From Bacillota bacterium (GTDB lineage Bacteria; Bacillota; DTU065): 46,067 nucleotides of DNA. Shown here in pieces: positions 24,344 to 33,546 of this stretch; positions within the stretch are counted from its first letter, which is position 1; every line of letters begins with the position of its first letter. The notes under the pieces were generated by a model. It saw only the letters and a program-made list of their open reading frames with translations, did not search any database and was not told the origin of the DNA. The stretch covers positions 1-46,067 of the forward strand of contig JAHDNZ010000071.1 of the NCBI GenBank assembly GCA_018435125.1, written 5' to 3'. A program made the position numbers and the translations under genes.

Positions 24344-26553
24344 TCCGTTAAATGATATAAATGGGGATCAGCCTTTTTGAGGAGATCTCCTTTTTTTGTC
24401 CCCAAAAAATATAACTCATGTAGAGCTCTGGTTGCAGCTATATATAAAAGTCGCTGCTCTTTTTTTAAGTAGTGATCGAACTTCCAAACCACTGCCACAT
24501 CAAATTCCAGGCCTTTGGCTAAACAGACCGGTATAATAGCTATACCTTTTGGCAACAGTTCCGTATCTTGACCGATAACACTTAGGTTAATAGAGCCTGT
24601 TAATTTCTCCGCTAAGGCTGTTGCTTCGGCAAAGGTTTTAGTGATTATAGCTATATTTTTGTATTTTAGCCTTTTAAGCAGACTTAGTAAATCGGCTTCC
24701 ATGTCTTTAGAAATAATCACTTCTGGTATTTGACCTTTTCTAAGTACAGGCTCAATCTCACTGTTTTCTGTAAATACTTTGGCAAAGGTGGTTATCTGCT
24801 CTGTAGAGCGATATGATTTTACTAGTTCTAGTACAGTACTGTCAGCTTTTCCTAATGTGTTTAAAACGTATTCTTTAGGTTTGGCAAAATAGAAAAGAGC
24901 TTGATTAGGATCACCTAAAACTGTAAAGGTACTCGTGGAATATAGTAGTGTAAGTACTTTAAGTTCTATGGCTGAATAGTCCTGTACTTCGTCAATAACA
25001 ACATGCTTAATACTACTATCTACCTCAAAACCCGCTACCTTCAGTTTTAAAAAAGTGAGAGCTGTAAGATCTTCATAGGTTAGGTAGCCATTTTTGAATA
25101 AAGCCAGGGTTTGTCTGGCGATAAATTGATACCTTTCAGGTTTTTTCACCGCTAATTTGGAGATAAGGTTATCATCTTCGAACAGCTGTAGATAAAACCG
25201 GACTAGATTAAACTCCACTAGTTTTGCCATTCTGTCCTTAAGCTTGGCAGTTTCTTTCATGGTTTTGCGGTAGGCTATTTTTTGTAGCTGTTTCTCACTT
25301 TTTTTGGGATTGAAATTGTCTGCAAGCAGTTCCTTGAAAATTACCTCTTGCCGTTTTATCTCTAAGGGTTCTAAAAGTGCATTTAGCCTGCGGGCTAATT
25401 TCTCCAGCCGTTTTTGAAAAGGCAAGTAATTGTATTTTTCTTTAATACAGCTGGAAATTTCCTCTCCCGCTAAAACCAAAGTGCCGTTATAGACAAAATC
25501 CTCTACGTTGTTATAACTGTTTTCTAAATAGGTAAGATAGTTTTCTAAAAGTAGCAGAAATTGGGGTGAGCTTTTAAATCTAACTGCCTCTAGACGGATC
25601 TGTAAGTCTAGGTCGCCTGTGTCACTAAAAAGGTATTCATATCGTTCGAAAGTATTTTCCAGAGTATAATCCGGTAGGTTAACAATTTTTTGGGCCAAGC
25701 TATGGAAAGTACTTTGCTTGACATTTTTTTCGCCCAAAGAAGGTAAAACCTCGGAGATATAATCTTGAAAGATATCGCTCGGGGAAAAAATGACTATATT
25801 ACCTGCGTTGAGTTGGCTTTTTCTACTATATAAAAGATAAGCTATTCTATGCAAGGCAATCGAAGTCTTACCACTTCCTCCTGCACCCCAAACTAAAACC
25901 AGCCTATGTGCCTCATCCCGAATTGCTCGATTCTGTTCTTTTTGAATGGTCATTACAATCTCTCGCATCTGACCGTCTGTACTTTGACTTAGTATCTCCT
26001 GTAACATCTCGTCTTCGATGTTAAGACTGCTATCAAACATATAGATCATTTGGCTTTTTTCAATTCGAAACTGCCTTTTGAATGTTAAGGTGCCAAAGAC
26101 CCTGCCGGCTTCGCAAAGATAACTAGCTTCTCCAAGTGGATAGTCGTAAAAAAGACTAGCTATTGGACTACGCCAATCATAGATTAAATTATCTTTTCCC
26201 TGTGGATCCCTAAAACCGCTAACCCCAATATAGATTTTTTGGGTGACATCCTTTATCTTAAAATCAATGCATGCAAAATAAGGAGAGTATTTAAGCCTTT
26301 TTAGTCGCTCTTCTTCTTTAAGATAAAAACCCAGACTATCTTCTTGGTGTTTGAGTTCTAAAAGACCCTGAGTCAATTCATTTGCATCAGAAGCGTCTCT
26401 AATAAGCCTTGGCATCTCTTCCCACATATATTTTCTGGTTGACAAAACCCGGCTTTTACTAGTTTTAATTTTAGCCGTGATTTTATCAAGTTCACCTTGA
26501 ATTGTAAAAACAACTTGAGCAAGATGATCCTTTTCAAATTCTATCTCTCTCAT
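24340..26553 (-). CDS. helD: HelD-like UvrD/Rep-family helicase, 737 aa
   Basis: The N-terminal part (1-100) is a charged coiled-coil arm, followed by YIGVSGFRDPQGK and NLIYDWRSPIASLFYD, a HelD signature. Walker A is VWGAGGSGKTSIALHRIAYL (K229), the Walker B region is HVVIDEVQDYSAIELKVL, and late motifs include GDPNQALF and VAVVWKF. HelD of Firmicutes removes RNA polymerase from stalled DNA complexes using ATP; UvrD-type DNA unwinding is the alternative. It is monocistronic as far as can be seen. Confidence 0.85.
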   Translation of the reverse strand: MREIEFEKDHLAQVVFTIQGELDKITAKIKTSKSRVLSTRKYMWEEMPRLIRDASDANELTQGLLELKHQEDSLGFYLKEEERLKRLKYSPYFACIDFKIKDVTQKIYIGVSGFRDPQGKDNLIYDWRSPIASLFYDYPLGEASYLCEAGRVFGTLTFKRQFRIEKSQMIYMFDSSLNIEDEMLQEILSQSTDGQMREIVMTIQKEQNRAIRDEAHRLVLVWGAGGSGKTSIALHRIAYLLYSRKSQLNAGNIVIFSPSDIFQDYISEVLPSLGEKNVKQSTFHSLAQKIVNLPDYTLENTFERYEYLFSDTGDLDLQIRLEAVRFKSSPQFLLLLENYLTYLENSYNNVEDFVYNGTLVLAGEEISSCIKEKYNYLPFQKRLEKLARRLNALLEPLEIKRQEVIFKELLADNFNPKKSEKQLQKIAYRKTMKETAKLKDRMAKLVEFNLVRFYLQLFEDDNLISKLAVKKPERYQFIARQTLALFKNGYLTYEDLTALTFLKLKVAGFEVDSSIKHVVIDEVQDYSAIELKVLTLLYSTSTFTVLGDPNQALFYFAKPKEYVLNTLGKADSTVLELVKSYRSTEQITTFAKVFTENSEIEPVLRKGQIPEVIISKDMEADLLSLLKRLKYKNIAIITKTFAEATALAEKLTGSINLSVIGQDTELLPKGIAIIPVCLAKGLEFDVAVVWKFDHYLKKEQRLLYIAATRALHELYFLGTKKGDLLKKADPHLYHLTD

Positions 26554-26628
26554 CCCTATAATCGCTCCTTGGTTTTTTGCTTAAACTCAAACCACATTTA
26601 ATATATTATATCAGTTTTAGATTAGACT

Positions 26629-26796
26629 GTGAGGGAAAGATACCGAATTTCCTTGGTCGTTGGTAAACAAGGAAAGTACAAAGTAACAATTTCCAGAGAA
26701 GATCATGGAAAAAAAGTAATACAACGCTTTTAAACAATGGAATCTGTAGTTACAGTTCTCTTAGATCAAATAATAAAAAACAAACAGGAAGCTTAA
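26629..26796 (+). pseudogene. Short ORF remnant with in-frame stop
   Basis: A GTG-started frame encodes 34 codons (RERYRISLVVGKQGKYKVTI, SREDHGKKVIQRF) to TAA at 26731-26733. The same frame then continues for 20 more codons (MESVVTVLLDQIIKNKQEA) to a second TAA at 26796. The continuity across one stop suggests a former 56-residue gene, or two tiny genes. No promoter or ribosome site is clear, and the family is unknown. Confidence 0.3.
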
Positions 26797-26812
26797 ATGC
26801 CTCCTGTTTGTT
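26774..26812 (-). terminator. Terminator (minus strand) between helD and the membrane protein operon
   Basis: AACAAACAGGAAGC and GCCTCCTGTTTGTT pair with one mismatch. Read on the minus strand the stem is followed by a run of T, so it stops transcription coming from the right, 560 bases after the large membrane protein gene. Confidence 0.7.
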
Positions 26813-27368
26813 ACCTGTGGATAACTATAATCGTATTCTTTTTCTATTTGGTTTGGAATTTATTTAAATCTAATTCTATTCTTATCTGATTCTGATTCAA
26901 TTTTTATTCTAGTCTTATTTTATTTGTATTAGATTCTTATTTCTGTGGCAAAAAATAACGTTGCCCTTTGCTAAAGATCGCAACTTTTTAATATCTTAGG
27001 AGAGTGCCAATTCTAAAAAAGGTCTGTTCTCTTTTTCAGATCTAGAAAAATTCAGGTTAACTCCGAGACAAGTAAGCTAAGCTGTATTACTATCTTTTTT
27101 CTAAATCTGGGTTTAAAAAGAATATTTGGGATTTAGGACGATAAATATAAAAAGCTTTTTTATTCTCTAGTTTATAAAGATACTAGAGAATTGCTAATGA
27201 GTAGTAGTTGATAAAAAAGATCAAATCACGATTATACTAATCTTGATTTGAAGCAAGCAATCTATCAGCAAAAAGAGTGCGCTTTGAGTTACTCTAAAAG
27301 TTCTCTCTTAAACATCGTAGTAGTCTAATCGAAACGAATCAGTGCAGTCGATGATATGGTTTGCTTTT
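26813..27368. other. Gene-free AT-rich stretch with dyads
   Basis: No coding frame is convincing on either strand. Seen: a degenerate TATTCT/GATTC-type simple-sequence stretch (about 26838-26945); a 10-bp perfect inverted repeat ATTCTCTAGT/ACTAGAGAAT (27162-27191) just after AAAAAGCTTTTT; and a weak minus-strand terminator-like hairpin (27270-27295). It could be a decayed mobile element or a long 3' region of the membrane protein operon. Confidence 0.4.
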
Positions 27369-29459
27369 TTAGGTTGATTTTAAACTCCCTAAAAGAGTGC
27401 TGAGGATAAAACAGCCAGGTACCAAAAATACCAATGCTCCGGCTACTACTCCCGAATCATTTAATAAAACTGCCGCTCCGGCGGTGATAGTTGTCAGACT
27501 TAAAAGTTTTCTTAAGGCCAAAGCTTTTGAAAGGTAGGGCTTAAGGGATTCAAATGGCTTGTAAACAAGCCAGATTAAACCTGCGATAAAGGCAATTAAA
27601 CCGCGTGACCAAAGCGACCACTGCCATAGTTTAAGATTAGTACTTATTTTCCTTTGGAGAACATTATAAATAACAATACTACCCTCGGCTCTTATAGCCA
27701 TTAGAGTGCGGATAAGATGACTATTTCCTCTATGGTAATCAATTAAAACCCAAAGGCTGAAAAACACAGGTACCAGAATAAGTACCGGTAAGGTAATCTT
27801 TTTTTTCATACCCCACCTTAACCAGGCAAAAAAAGCTATTATCATGGTAAGGCCACCACCCACATTGGCTCCTAAATTGGGATAAGCGACTAAAATTGCA
27901 GTTAATCCCAGTGGAATCAGAGTTAGTTTTTTTTGGCCATAGACAGAGTCTAAATAATAGACAGCTAAGATAATTAAACCTGCAAGATACCCCATATATT
28001 CATTACCCAGGCCATAAAAACGAGCTCCGGCTTGAAAATCATAGCCAAAAACACTTCTAGGTATAAGTCTAGCCTTAAAAAACAAATCCAGAGCCAGGAT
28101 AATAGGGCCGATTATAACTAAAGAGAGCCAAAAACTACGCTTACTGTAAATACTGATAATGCCACTTAAAAAGGAGAGAACAACAGCCACAATAAAGGTC
28201 ACTAAATAGCTTTTCGCCGGCATTAGACCTACTAGCAACACTAAAAGTGGCATGATCGCTTCAGCCAAAAGCAATGTTTGCAAAAGATAAATCCACTTGT
28301 CGTTTTGAAAAGCTCCTAAACAAAGAAAACTAAGCCCGATGGTTATTATCAGCAGAGTTATATAAAGCTTGATAAAAATTGGACGCAGCATTTTAATAAG
28401 AGCGCAAACCTCTTCTAAATCAAGGATTTTACTTAGAGTCATGTTATTTTGGGGTGCAAAAGTTATCACACTGCCTCCGGAATGAAAATAGTTTTCGATG
28501 GCAAAATAAGCTTCAAGTGTAGGTGCTAAGTCAGTCAGGGTAACTAAACCTGTTTTTTTAGTTGTAGCGGAGTATAAAAACTCACCCAAGGAATTTTTAG
28601 GAAATATTACTAAAAAACCTAGCCCATAGCCTTTAGTGCGAGCTACTTTGCTAGGTAGTGGACCAAGCAACATAATTTGATCTTTTGCTGCCATTTTACT
28701 TTGGAGCTGTAAAAGAAAAATACCTGTCTTTTTTAAAGCGGTGTGACGATGATTTAAATATGCTGTTTCACTCAAAAAATACCAGTTGTCTTCACTGCGA
28801 TCTAGATCTCCTGGTTCAATTAGTACTAGCTCACTTACCGATTCTGTTGCCAGCTTAAGGATTTTTTCCATATCTGCCTCAACACCAAATGGCTTATCAG
28901 GGTTTTTTCTAAGGACATTAGTGTTTTCACCTTCACTTATTACCCCTTGCCTGTTCATAACTAACAATGCTCCCGGATTTTTCTGCTCATTAAGGGTACC
29001 GGCATTACCAATATAGGCTGTAGTTTTACCTTTTAAGCTTAAAATGGAGCTTAAATAACCGGGGATTATTTCGTAATAACGCTCCTCGTTAACTTTAACT
29101 AGGGCTTGGATATCCACTAATGCCATTTCGTTTTCAACCAATAAAGAACCTTTTCGCTGTTTATAGACTTCGCTTGCTATCTGCTCATCATACAGATCGC
29201 TAGCCTTATATAAGATTACCTCCTCCAGACCAAAAGCTCTAGCCCCTGCTCCCGCAGTTAAGTAAGCTGCGGACAGATTACCGAATCTGGCAGTTTGTGC
29301 ATTGAGTAAGCTTACGGCCGAACCAGCGATAAAATCAGCCAAAAGAGGTTCAGCCAGTATTTCGCCAATCGTTGTATAGGGAAGAGTTATCATAAAGATT
29401 CTGGCTCTGGAAAGAAGTGATATAAACAAAGCAACTATTATTATAGCTGGTTTTTTCAA
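27369..29459 (-). CDS. Large membrane protein with an extracytoplasmic phosphatase-fold-like domain, 696 aa
   Basis: The start is TTG at 29459, with GGGAGGT upstream and a TTGA overlap with the preceding stop. One N-terminal membrane helix (IIIVALFISLLSRARIFMIT) is followed by about 340 outside residues containing LVTLTDLAPTLEAYF, like the 'TDLxPTLL' element of the alkaline-phosphatase superfamily; the metal ligands are not evident. From about residue 375 to the end there are ten or more membrane helices, with GARFYGLGNEYMGYLAG in a loop. It is coupled to a GT4 glycosyltransferase, so a cell-surface polysaccharide or lipid role is likely. No named family recognised. Confidence 0.6.
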   Translation of the reverse strand: MKKPAIIIVALFISLLSRARIFMITLPYTTIGEILAEPLLADFIAGSAVSLLNAQTARFGNLSAAYLTAGAGARAFGLEEVILYKASDLYDEQIASEVYKQRKGSLLVENEMALVDIQALVKVNEERYYEIIPGYLSSILSLKGKTTAYIGNAGTLNEQKNPGALLVMNRQGVISEGENTNVLRKNPDKPFGVEADMEKILKLATESVSELVLIEPGDLDRSEDNWYFLSETAYLNHRHTALKKTGIFLLQLQSKMAAKDQIMLLGPLPSKVARTKGYGLGFLVIFPKNSLGEFLYSATTKKTGLVTLTDLAPTLEAYFAIENYFHSGGSVITFAPQNNMTLSKILDLEEVCALIKMLRPIFIKLYITLLIITIGLSFLCLGAFQNDKWIYLLQTLLLAEAIMPLLVLLVGLMPAKSYLVTFIVAVVLSFLSGIISIYSKRSFWLSLVIIGPIILALDLFFKARLIPRSVFGYDFQAGARFYGLGNEYMGYLAGLIILAVYYLDSVYGQKKLTLIPLGLTAILVAYPNLGANVGGGLTMIIAFFAWLRWGMKKKITLPVLILVPVFFSLWVLIDYHRGNSHLIRTLMAIRAEGSIVIYNVLQRKISTNLKLWQWSLWSRGLIAFIAGLIWLVYKPFESLKPYLSKALALRKLLSLTTITAGAAVLLNDSGVVAGALVFLVPGCFILSTLLGSLKST

Positions 29460-30463
29460 GGCCCTACCTCCCACCTTTTGATAAGCTCCAGCCACATTTG
29501 ATTTACCCTAGACCAATCATAAGCCAGAGCTTTTTCTCTGGCTTTATCCCCTAATTTCTGTCTTAGTTTTTCATCACCGGTAAGCTTATCTAAAGCCTCT
29601 TTGAATTTGTGTTTATTTCCTACCGGTATAACTAGGCCTGTGTCTTCCAAAAGATCTTTAATATCACCTGTATCAGTTGCTATAATTGGCAGCGAAGCAC
29701 TCATGGCCTCTAAAATCGCCAAAGGCATCGCTTCTGTATAACTTGGAAGTACCATTATACTCCAATGCTTAATAACATCTTCAGGGTTTTTTAGGCTGCC
29801 CAAAAGCTTAACATTAGGTGGCAATATCCGCCTTTGATAACCCTCTAAATCTGGGCCTACTAATTCAAAGAGCCATTTAGGGTAAAAACTTGCCATCTCT
29901 AGGATAAGATCTACTCCTTTTTCTTGACGTAGGCGCCCTAAAAAACCGATGGTTTTTTGACGCTCTTTGGCCGGAATAAATCTTTGTGTATCAACACCAC
30001 TTGGTATTACCTCTATGTTAGGAAAGATCCCTTCGACCTCTTTAGCTTGGGCTTTGGAGGCTACCACTACAGCTTTGAGGTTTTTTAGCTGGTTCTTTTT
30101 TTTTGTTAGAACAAAATGCCTTAAATAATGGTTGGCATAAGGAGGAAATATGGAATTGTAAAGACAGACAATAACCGGGTTGTCTTTGGGACTTGCCAAA
30201 AGAAAACTCTTAAAACCATGGTAGAGAACCAAGCCCTCTTTTAGCTTTCTTTGTTGTCTGATAGCAACTAGATCCCATAGAGACAGGCAATCGTTGCAAG
30301 GCCAGTTTTGGCTTTTAATTTCCATTTCCTTGGCTATTTTGGCTAATTGTCCTTTACCTGTCCAGAGTTCTTGTTCTTGACCCGCAAGTTTAATAGCTGT
30401 AAGCAGATAGTATAAAACTTTTAACATTCCACCCTCAGCCGGTCGTGAAAGATGATAGATCAT
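29456..30463 (-). CDS. GT4-family glycosyltransferase, 335 aa
   Basis: The N-terminal acceptor half begins MIYHLSRPAEGGMLKVLYYL. The C-terminal half has IEVIPSGVDTQRFIP, TIGFLGRLRQEKGVDLILE, and the donor-binding PSYTEAMPLAILEAMSASLP, followed by IATDTGDIKDLL. This is the retaining GT-B fold of GT4, using a nucleotide sugar. CNDC near residue 56 is unusual. It overlaps the PNPOx-like gene by ATGA and the membrane protein by TTGA. Confidence 0.9.
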   Translation of the reverse strand: MIYHLSRPAEGGMLKVLYYLLTAIKLAGQEQELWTGKGQLAKIAKEMEIKSQNWPCNDCLSLWDLVAIRQQRKLKEGLVLYHGFKSFLLASPKDNPVIVCLYNSIFPPYANHYLRHFVLTKKKNQLKNLKAVVVASKAQAKEVEGIFPNIEVIPSGVDTQRFIPAKERQKTIGFLGRLRQEKGVDLILEMASFYPKWLFELVGPDLEGYQRRILPPNVKLLGSLKNPEDVIKHWSIMVLPSYTEAMPLAILEAMSASLPIIATDTGDIKDLLEDTGLVIPVGNKHKFKEALDKLTGDEKLRQKLGDKAREKALAYDWSRVNQMWLELIKRWEVGP

Positions 30464-30921
30464 GTCTTTAGCGCTTCAAGCTCAATGCTTCTTTTTCGCT
30501 TGCTCTTGTTCTCACCTACATAATCTACCAGAACAATTTTATCTAGAGATAGTTCTAAGAGGGTCATATCAGCTTTATGAGTATAAGGACACCACTTTTC
30601 AACTTCAAGGTACTTATCGGAAAAAGGAGAAATCTCATAGGTTTTGCCAAAAAGCTGTACCCCTGCAAATATTCCCGGGTCTAAGGTCCATTTTTCTTCA
30701 ATAACCAAAAGACAAGCCTCAGGGTTTTCCCTTAGATTAATCAACTTATCTCCACCAAAACAATGCAAGTAAATACCCATCTCTGAGTCGATAAAAATTG
30801 AAACCGGACTCACTCTTAAGCCGGCTGAACCTGTGCTTGCCAAAAAACCCGCAGTTTGCTGGGTTAAATAATCTCTGGCTTCTTTTAGAAGTTCTTCTCT
30901 GCTAAGATCTATACTAACCAC
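30460..30921 (-). CDS. Pyridoxamine 5'-phosphate oxidase-fold flavoprotein, 153 aa
   Basis: The split-barrel pattern is visible: TAGFLASTGSAGLRVSPVSI, then FIDSEMGIYLHCFGGDKLIN, then LRENPEACLLVIEE and VQLFGKTYEI. Such small proteins bind FMN, F420 or heme; the particular cofactor is not shown. It is the first gene of the coupled run with the glycosyltransferase and the membrane protein, though a functional link is not obvious. Confidence 0.75.
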   Translation of the reverse strand: MVSIDLSREELLKEARDYLTQQTAGFLASTGSAGLRVSPVSIFIDSEMGIYLHCFGGDKLINLRENPEACLLVIEEKWTLDPGIFAGVQLFGKTYEISPFSDKYLEVEKWCPYTHKADMTLLELSLDKIVLVDYVGENKSKRKRSIELEALKT

Positions 30922-30963
30922 TTAGCTAACCCCCTTTGTGGTAGTATATCCAATTTTAAAACT

Positions 30964-30988
30964 GAAAAAGCCCTGTATGGGCTTTTTT
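30964..30988. terminator. Terminator at the 3' end of the TIM-barrel gene
   Basis: AAAAAGCCC, a 5-base loop (TGTAT) and GGGCTTTTTT form a perfect stem with A/T runs on both sides. It touches the last codon of the sugar-isomerase-like gene. Confidence 0.8.
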
Positions 30989-31808
30989 AAGCATTGATAA
31001 TCTTATCCATCGCCAGCGCCGTTTGGTAGAGCACTACCTCCGGATAATAACGGTAAGCAGGTAGCTCGGCTGTAATCCAGCCATGGTAACCAATCTTTTT
31101 TAGGGAGTCTATCACTTTCGGCCAGGAAACATCACCTTCCAGGAGGTTGCAAAAACCCTGAATGTTACCCACACTGTTTTTCCAGTCTTTTATATGAACC
31201 CGATAGATACGATCTCCCAGGATTTCTATCCAGTGATCCGGCCAGCCATAAGAAAGGATGTTCCCGACATCAAAATAGCTTTTTACATAGATACTGCCGA
31301 TCTCATCAATAAACTTTACCATGTCAAAAGGACTAACCAAAAACTTATTCCAGACATTTTCTACGGCCAGAACAACTTCCCTCTCCTCAGCAATTAAAGC
31401 CATCTCTTTTAAAACCTTAACCGCATTCCAAAAAGCTTGATCATATCTGGCTTCATTGTCGTTAATACTTCCGGGAACCACTAAAATAGTGTCTGTTTCA
31501 AAGATATCGCAAATATCAAGCAACCCTTCCAATCTCTTGATCACCAGATCAATGGTTGCGTTTGACGAATCAAAAGCAATATTGGGAAATACTCCTACCG
31601 GTAAAACACTGGCTATTTCCAGAGAAGTCTCTTTTATCTGTCCGGCTAAATCTTGCAACTCCTGATGAGATTTAGTTAAAGATATTTCAGCGCCATCTAG
31701 GGTGACATTGATTTCCAAACCGTCAAAACCTGCTTTTTTAGCTTCTCTACAACCGTTTATAAGATCATAATTCTCTGGTAGCATCCATCGGTTAAAAGCC
31801 TTTTTCAA
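30987..31808 (-). CDS. Sugar phosphate isomerase/epimerase-like TIM barrel (AP_endonuc_2 family), 273 aa
   Basis: The TTG at 31808 is preferred because AGAGGGG lies 8 bases upstream. Family motifs are AKKAGFDGLEINVTLDG, then VVLAVENVWNKFLVSPFDM, then VKSYFDVGNILSYG, then RIYRVHIKDWK and a GEGDV-like LLEGDVSWPKV, giving Glu, Asp, His and Glu metal ligands. Members isomerise or epimerise sugars or inositols. It stands alone between two terminators, so the substrate is open. Confidence 0.82.
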   Translation of the reverse strand: MKKAFNRWMLPENYDLINGCREAKKAGFDGLEINVTLDGAEISLTKSHQELQDLAGQIKETSLEIASVLPVGVFPNIAFDSSNATIDLVIKRLEGLLDICDIFETDTILVVPGSINDNEARYDQAFWNAVKVLKEMALIAEEREVVLAVENVWNKFLVSPFDMVKFIDEIGSIYVKSYFDVGNILSYGWPDHWIEILGDRIYRVHIKDWKNSVGNIQGFCNLLEGDVSWPKVIDSLKKIGYHGWITAELPAYRYYPEVVLYQTALAMDKIINA

Positions 31809-31933
31809 CACTACCACCCCTCTAAGGCATTTTTCCATTCGCTAAACTATTCCACTAAAGGGTTAATTGTCCTGCTTATCGCTCCTTGTGTTTAAAAATT
31901 ACGTTTATCAGCGGTTTTTGTTTTGACCATATA

Positions 31934-31961
31934 AAAAAACCGGATCGACGATCCGGTTTTA
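31934..31961 (-). terminator. Terminator of the serine operon
   Basis: AAACCGGATC and GATCCGGTTT form a perfect stem around GAC. On the minus strand it is followed by seven T, directly after the serA stop. Confidence 0.9.
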
Positions 31962-31962
31962 T

Positions 31963-33546
31963 CTATAAGATAACATCAATAACGTTATTAATTCCTTCAA
32001 TCTGTGCCAGGGTTTTGATACCGGTTTGAGAAAGGGGTTGATCGATAGCCAACAACATTACAGCCTCTTGCCCTTGTCCTTTACGACCCACATCCATAGC
32101 TCCGATATTGACATTTTGCTCTCCAAGAAGCATGCCCACTCTACCTATAATACCCGGCTGGTCCTTATGAGGCACAACTAACATATTGCCACCGAGTTCA
32201 ATATCAACTCTAAATCCATCCAGGTTTAGAAGACGCGGACCAAGTTCCTTAACATAGGTTGCTCCTAAGATATGCTCGCTTAATCCCTTGCCATATAAAG
32301 AAATCATATCCCTCGAGCCGTTTGGAACTTCTTTAACCTCTTTAATTTTAATACCCCGGGCTTTAGCTTCCATCATTGCATTAACTAAGGTTACCGGTTG
32401 CTCACAGCTAAAGGAGAGCAGTCCTTTAACTAAAGACGTGCTAAGCATAGCTGTGTCAAATTGAGAAAGCCTGCCACTGTAGATAATTTCAATTTCGGAG
32501 GTCTCTTTAGGATAGAGTTGGGCAAACATGCTCCCTAGAGCCTCTGCTGTGCCAAGATAAGGAGCAATATTGGCAAAAACCTCGGGTGCAATAGCAGGTA
32601 GATTGACCGCATGAGCTGCCGGTTTGCCACCTAAGAACCTCACTATATCTTCGGCAACATCAATAGCTACATTTATTTGTGCTTCTATAGTAGAAGCTCC
32701 TAAATGGGGCGTGACAATCACTTGATCTAGCTCTAGCAGTGGTGAATCCGTGCAAGGCTCTTTTTCAAAGACATCGATGGCTGCTCCGGCAATTTTACCG
32801 GCTTTTATAGCCTCATAAAGTGCTTTTTCATCGATAATACCACCTCGAGCAACATTGATCAGGTAGGTTTTCTTTGACATCAGATTTAACTCATTGGTCG
32901 AGACCATATTTTTGGTTTGTGAATTGAGTGGCAGATGAAAAGTAATAAAATCGCTGGTTTTATAGATTTCATCGAGCTCAACTAATTTAATTCCTAGGGC
33001 TTCACCTTGTTGTTTGGTAATATAAGGGTCATAGCCAATTACTTTCATGGCCAGCCCCTGAGCGCTTAAGGCTACAGTTCTGCCAATTTTTCCTAAACCA
33101 ACTACCCCGAGTACCTTTTTGCGAACTTCGATACCGGTATATTTCTTACGGTCCCATTTACCGGTTTTTAAAGAAGCATTCGCTTGCGGTAAATGGCGTG
33201 CCAGAGCTAAAAGATGAGCTAAGGTAAGCTCAGCCGCAGCAAAGGTATTCCCAGCAGGTGAATTTACAACTACAATACCTCTATTGGTAGCGGTAGGAAT
33301 ATCGACATTGTCCACACCCACACCCGCACGGCCTATAATCTTAAGCCTTGTACCACTTTGGATTACTCTTCGGGTAACCTGAGTACCGCTTCTTACCACT
33401 AAAGCATCATAGTCTTTTATCTCTTTGCAAAGAGCATCTTCATTAAGCTCTGTGTTGACAACTACTTCTAAGCCGCCTTCTTGTAAGATATTAATTCCTT
33501 CTTCAGCGACTGGGTCAGAGATTAGAACTCGCATTTTACCTGTCAC
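31963..33546 (-). CDS. serA: D-3-phosphoglycerate dehydrogenase
   Basis: Long type of 527 residues. Residues 1-315 are the catalytic/NAD core with GVGVDNVDIPTATNRGIVV, GLGKIGRTVALSAQGLAMKV (Rossmann), NVARGGIIDEKAL and the catalytic His in TPHLGASTIEAQ. An ASB domain follows and a C-terminal ACT domain ends the protein (MLVVPHKDQPGIIGRVGMLL), which usually senses serine. It makes 3-phosphohydroxypyruvate. It overlaps the upstream aminotransferase by ATGA and is controlled with it by the serine T-box. Confidence 0.97.
   Translation of the reverse strand: MTGKMRVLISDPVAEEGINILQEGGLEVVVNTELNEDALCKEIKDYDALVVRSGTQVTRRVIQSGTRLKIIGRAGVGVDNVDIPTATNRGIVVVNSPAGNTFAAAELTLAHLLALARHLPQANASLKTGKWDRKKYTGIEVRKKVLGVVGLGKIGRTVALSAQGLAMKVIGYDPYITKQQGEALGIKLVELDEIYKTSDFITFHLPLNSQTKNMVSTNELNLMSKKTYLINVARGGIIDEKALYEAIKAGKIAGAAIDVFEKEPCTDSPLLELDQVIVTPHLGASTIEAQINVAIDVAEDIVRFLGGKPAAHAVNLPAIAPEVFANIAPYLGTAEALGSMFAQLYPKETSEIEIIYSGRLSQFDTAMLSTSLVKGLLSFSCEQPVTLVNAMMEAKARGIKIKEVKEVPNGSRDMISLYGKGLSEHILGATYVKELGPRLLNLDGFRVDIELGGNMLVVPHKDQPGIIGRVGMLLGEQNVNIGAMDVGRKGQGQEAVMLLAIDQPLSQTGIKTLAQIEGINNVIDVIL

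Noticed and set aside
26838-26945. A possible CRISPR or tandem-repeat array in the TATTCT-rich zone
   Set aside because: The units are short, irregular and without constant spacers; it is simple AT-rich sequence.
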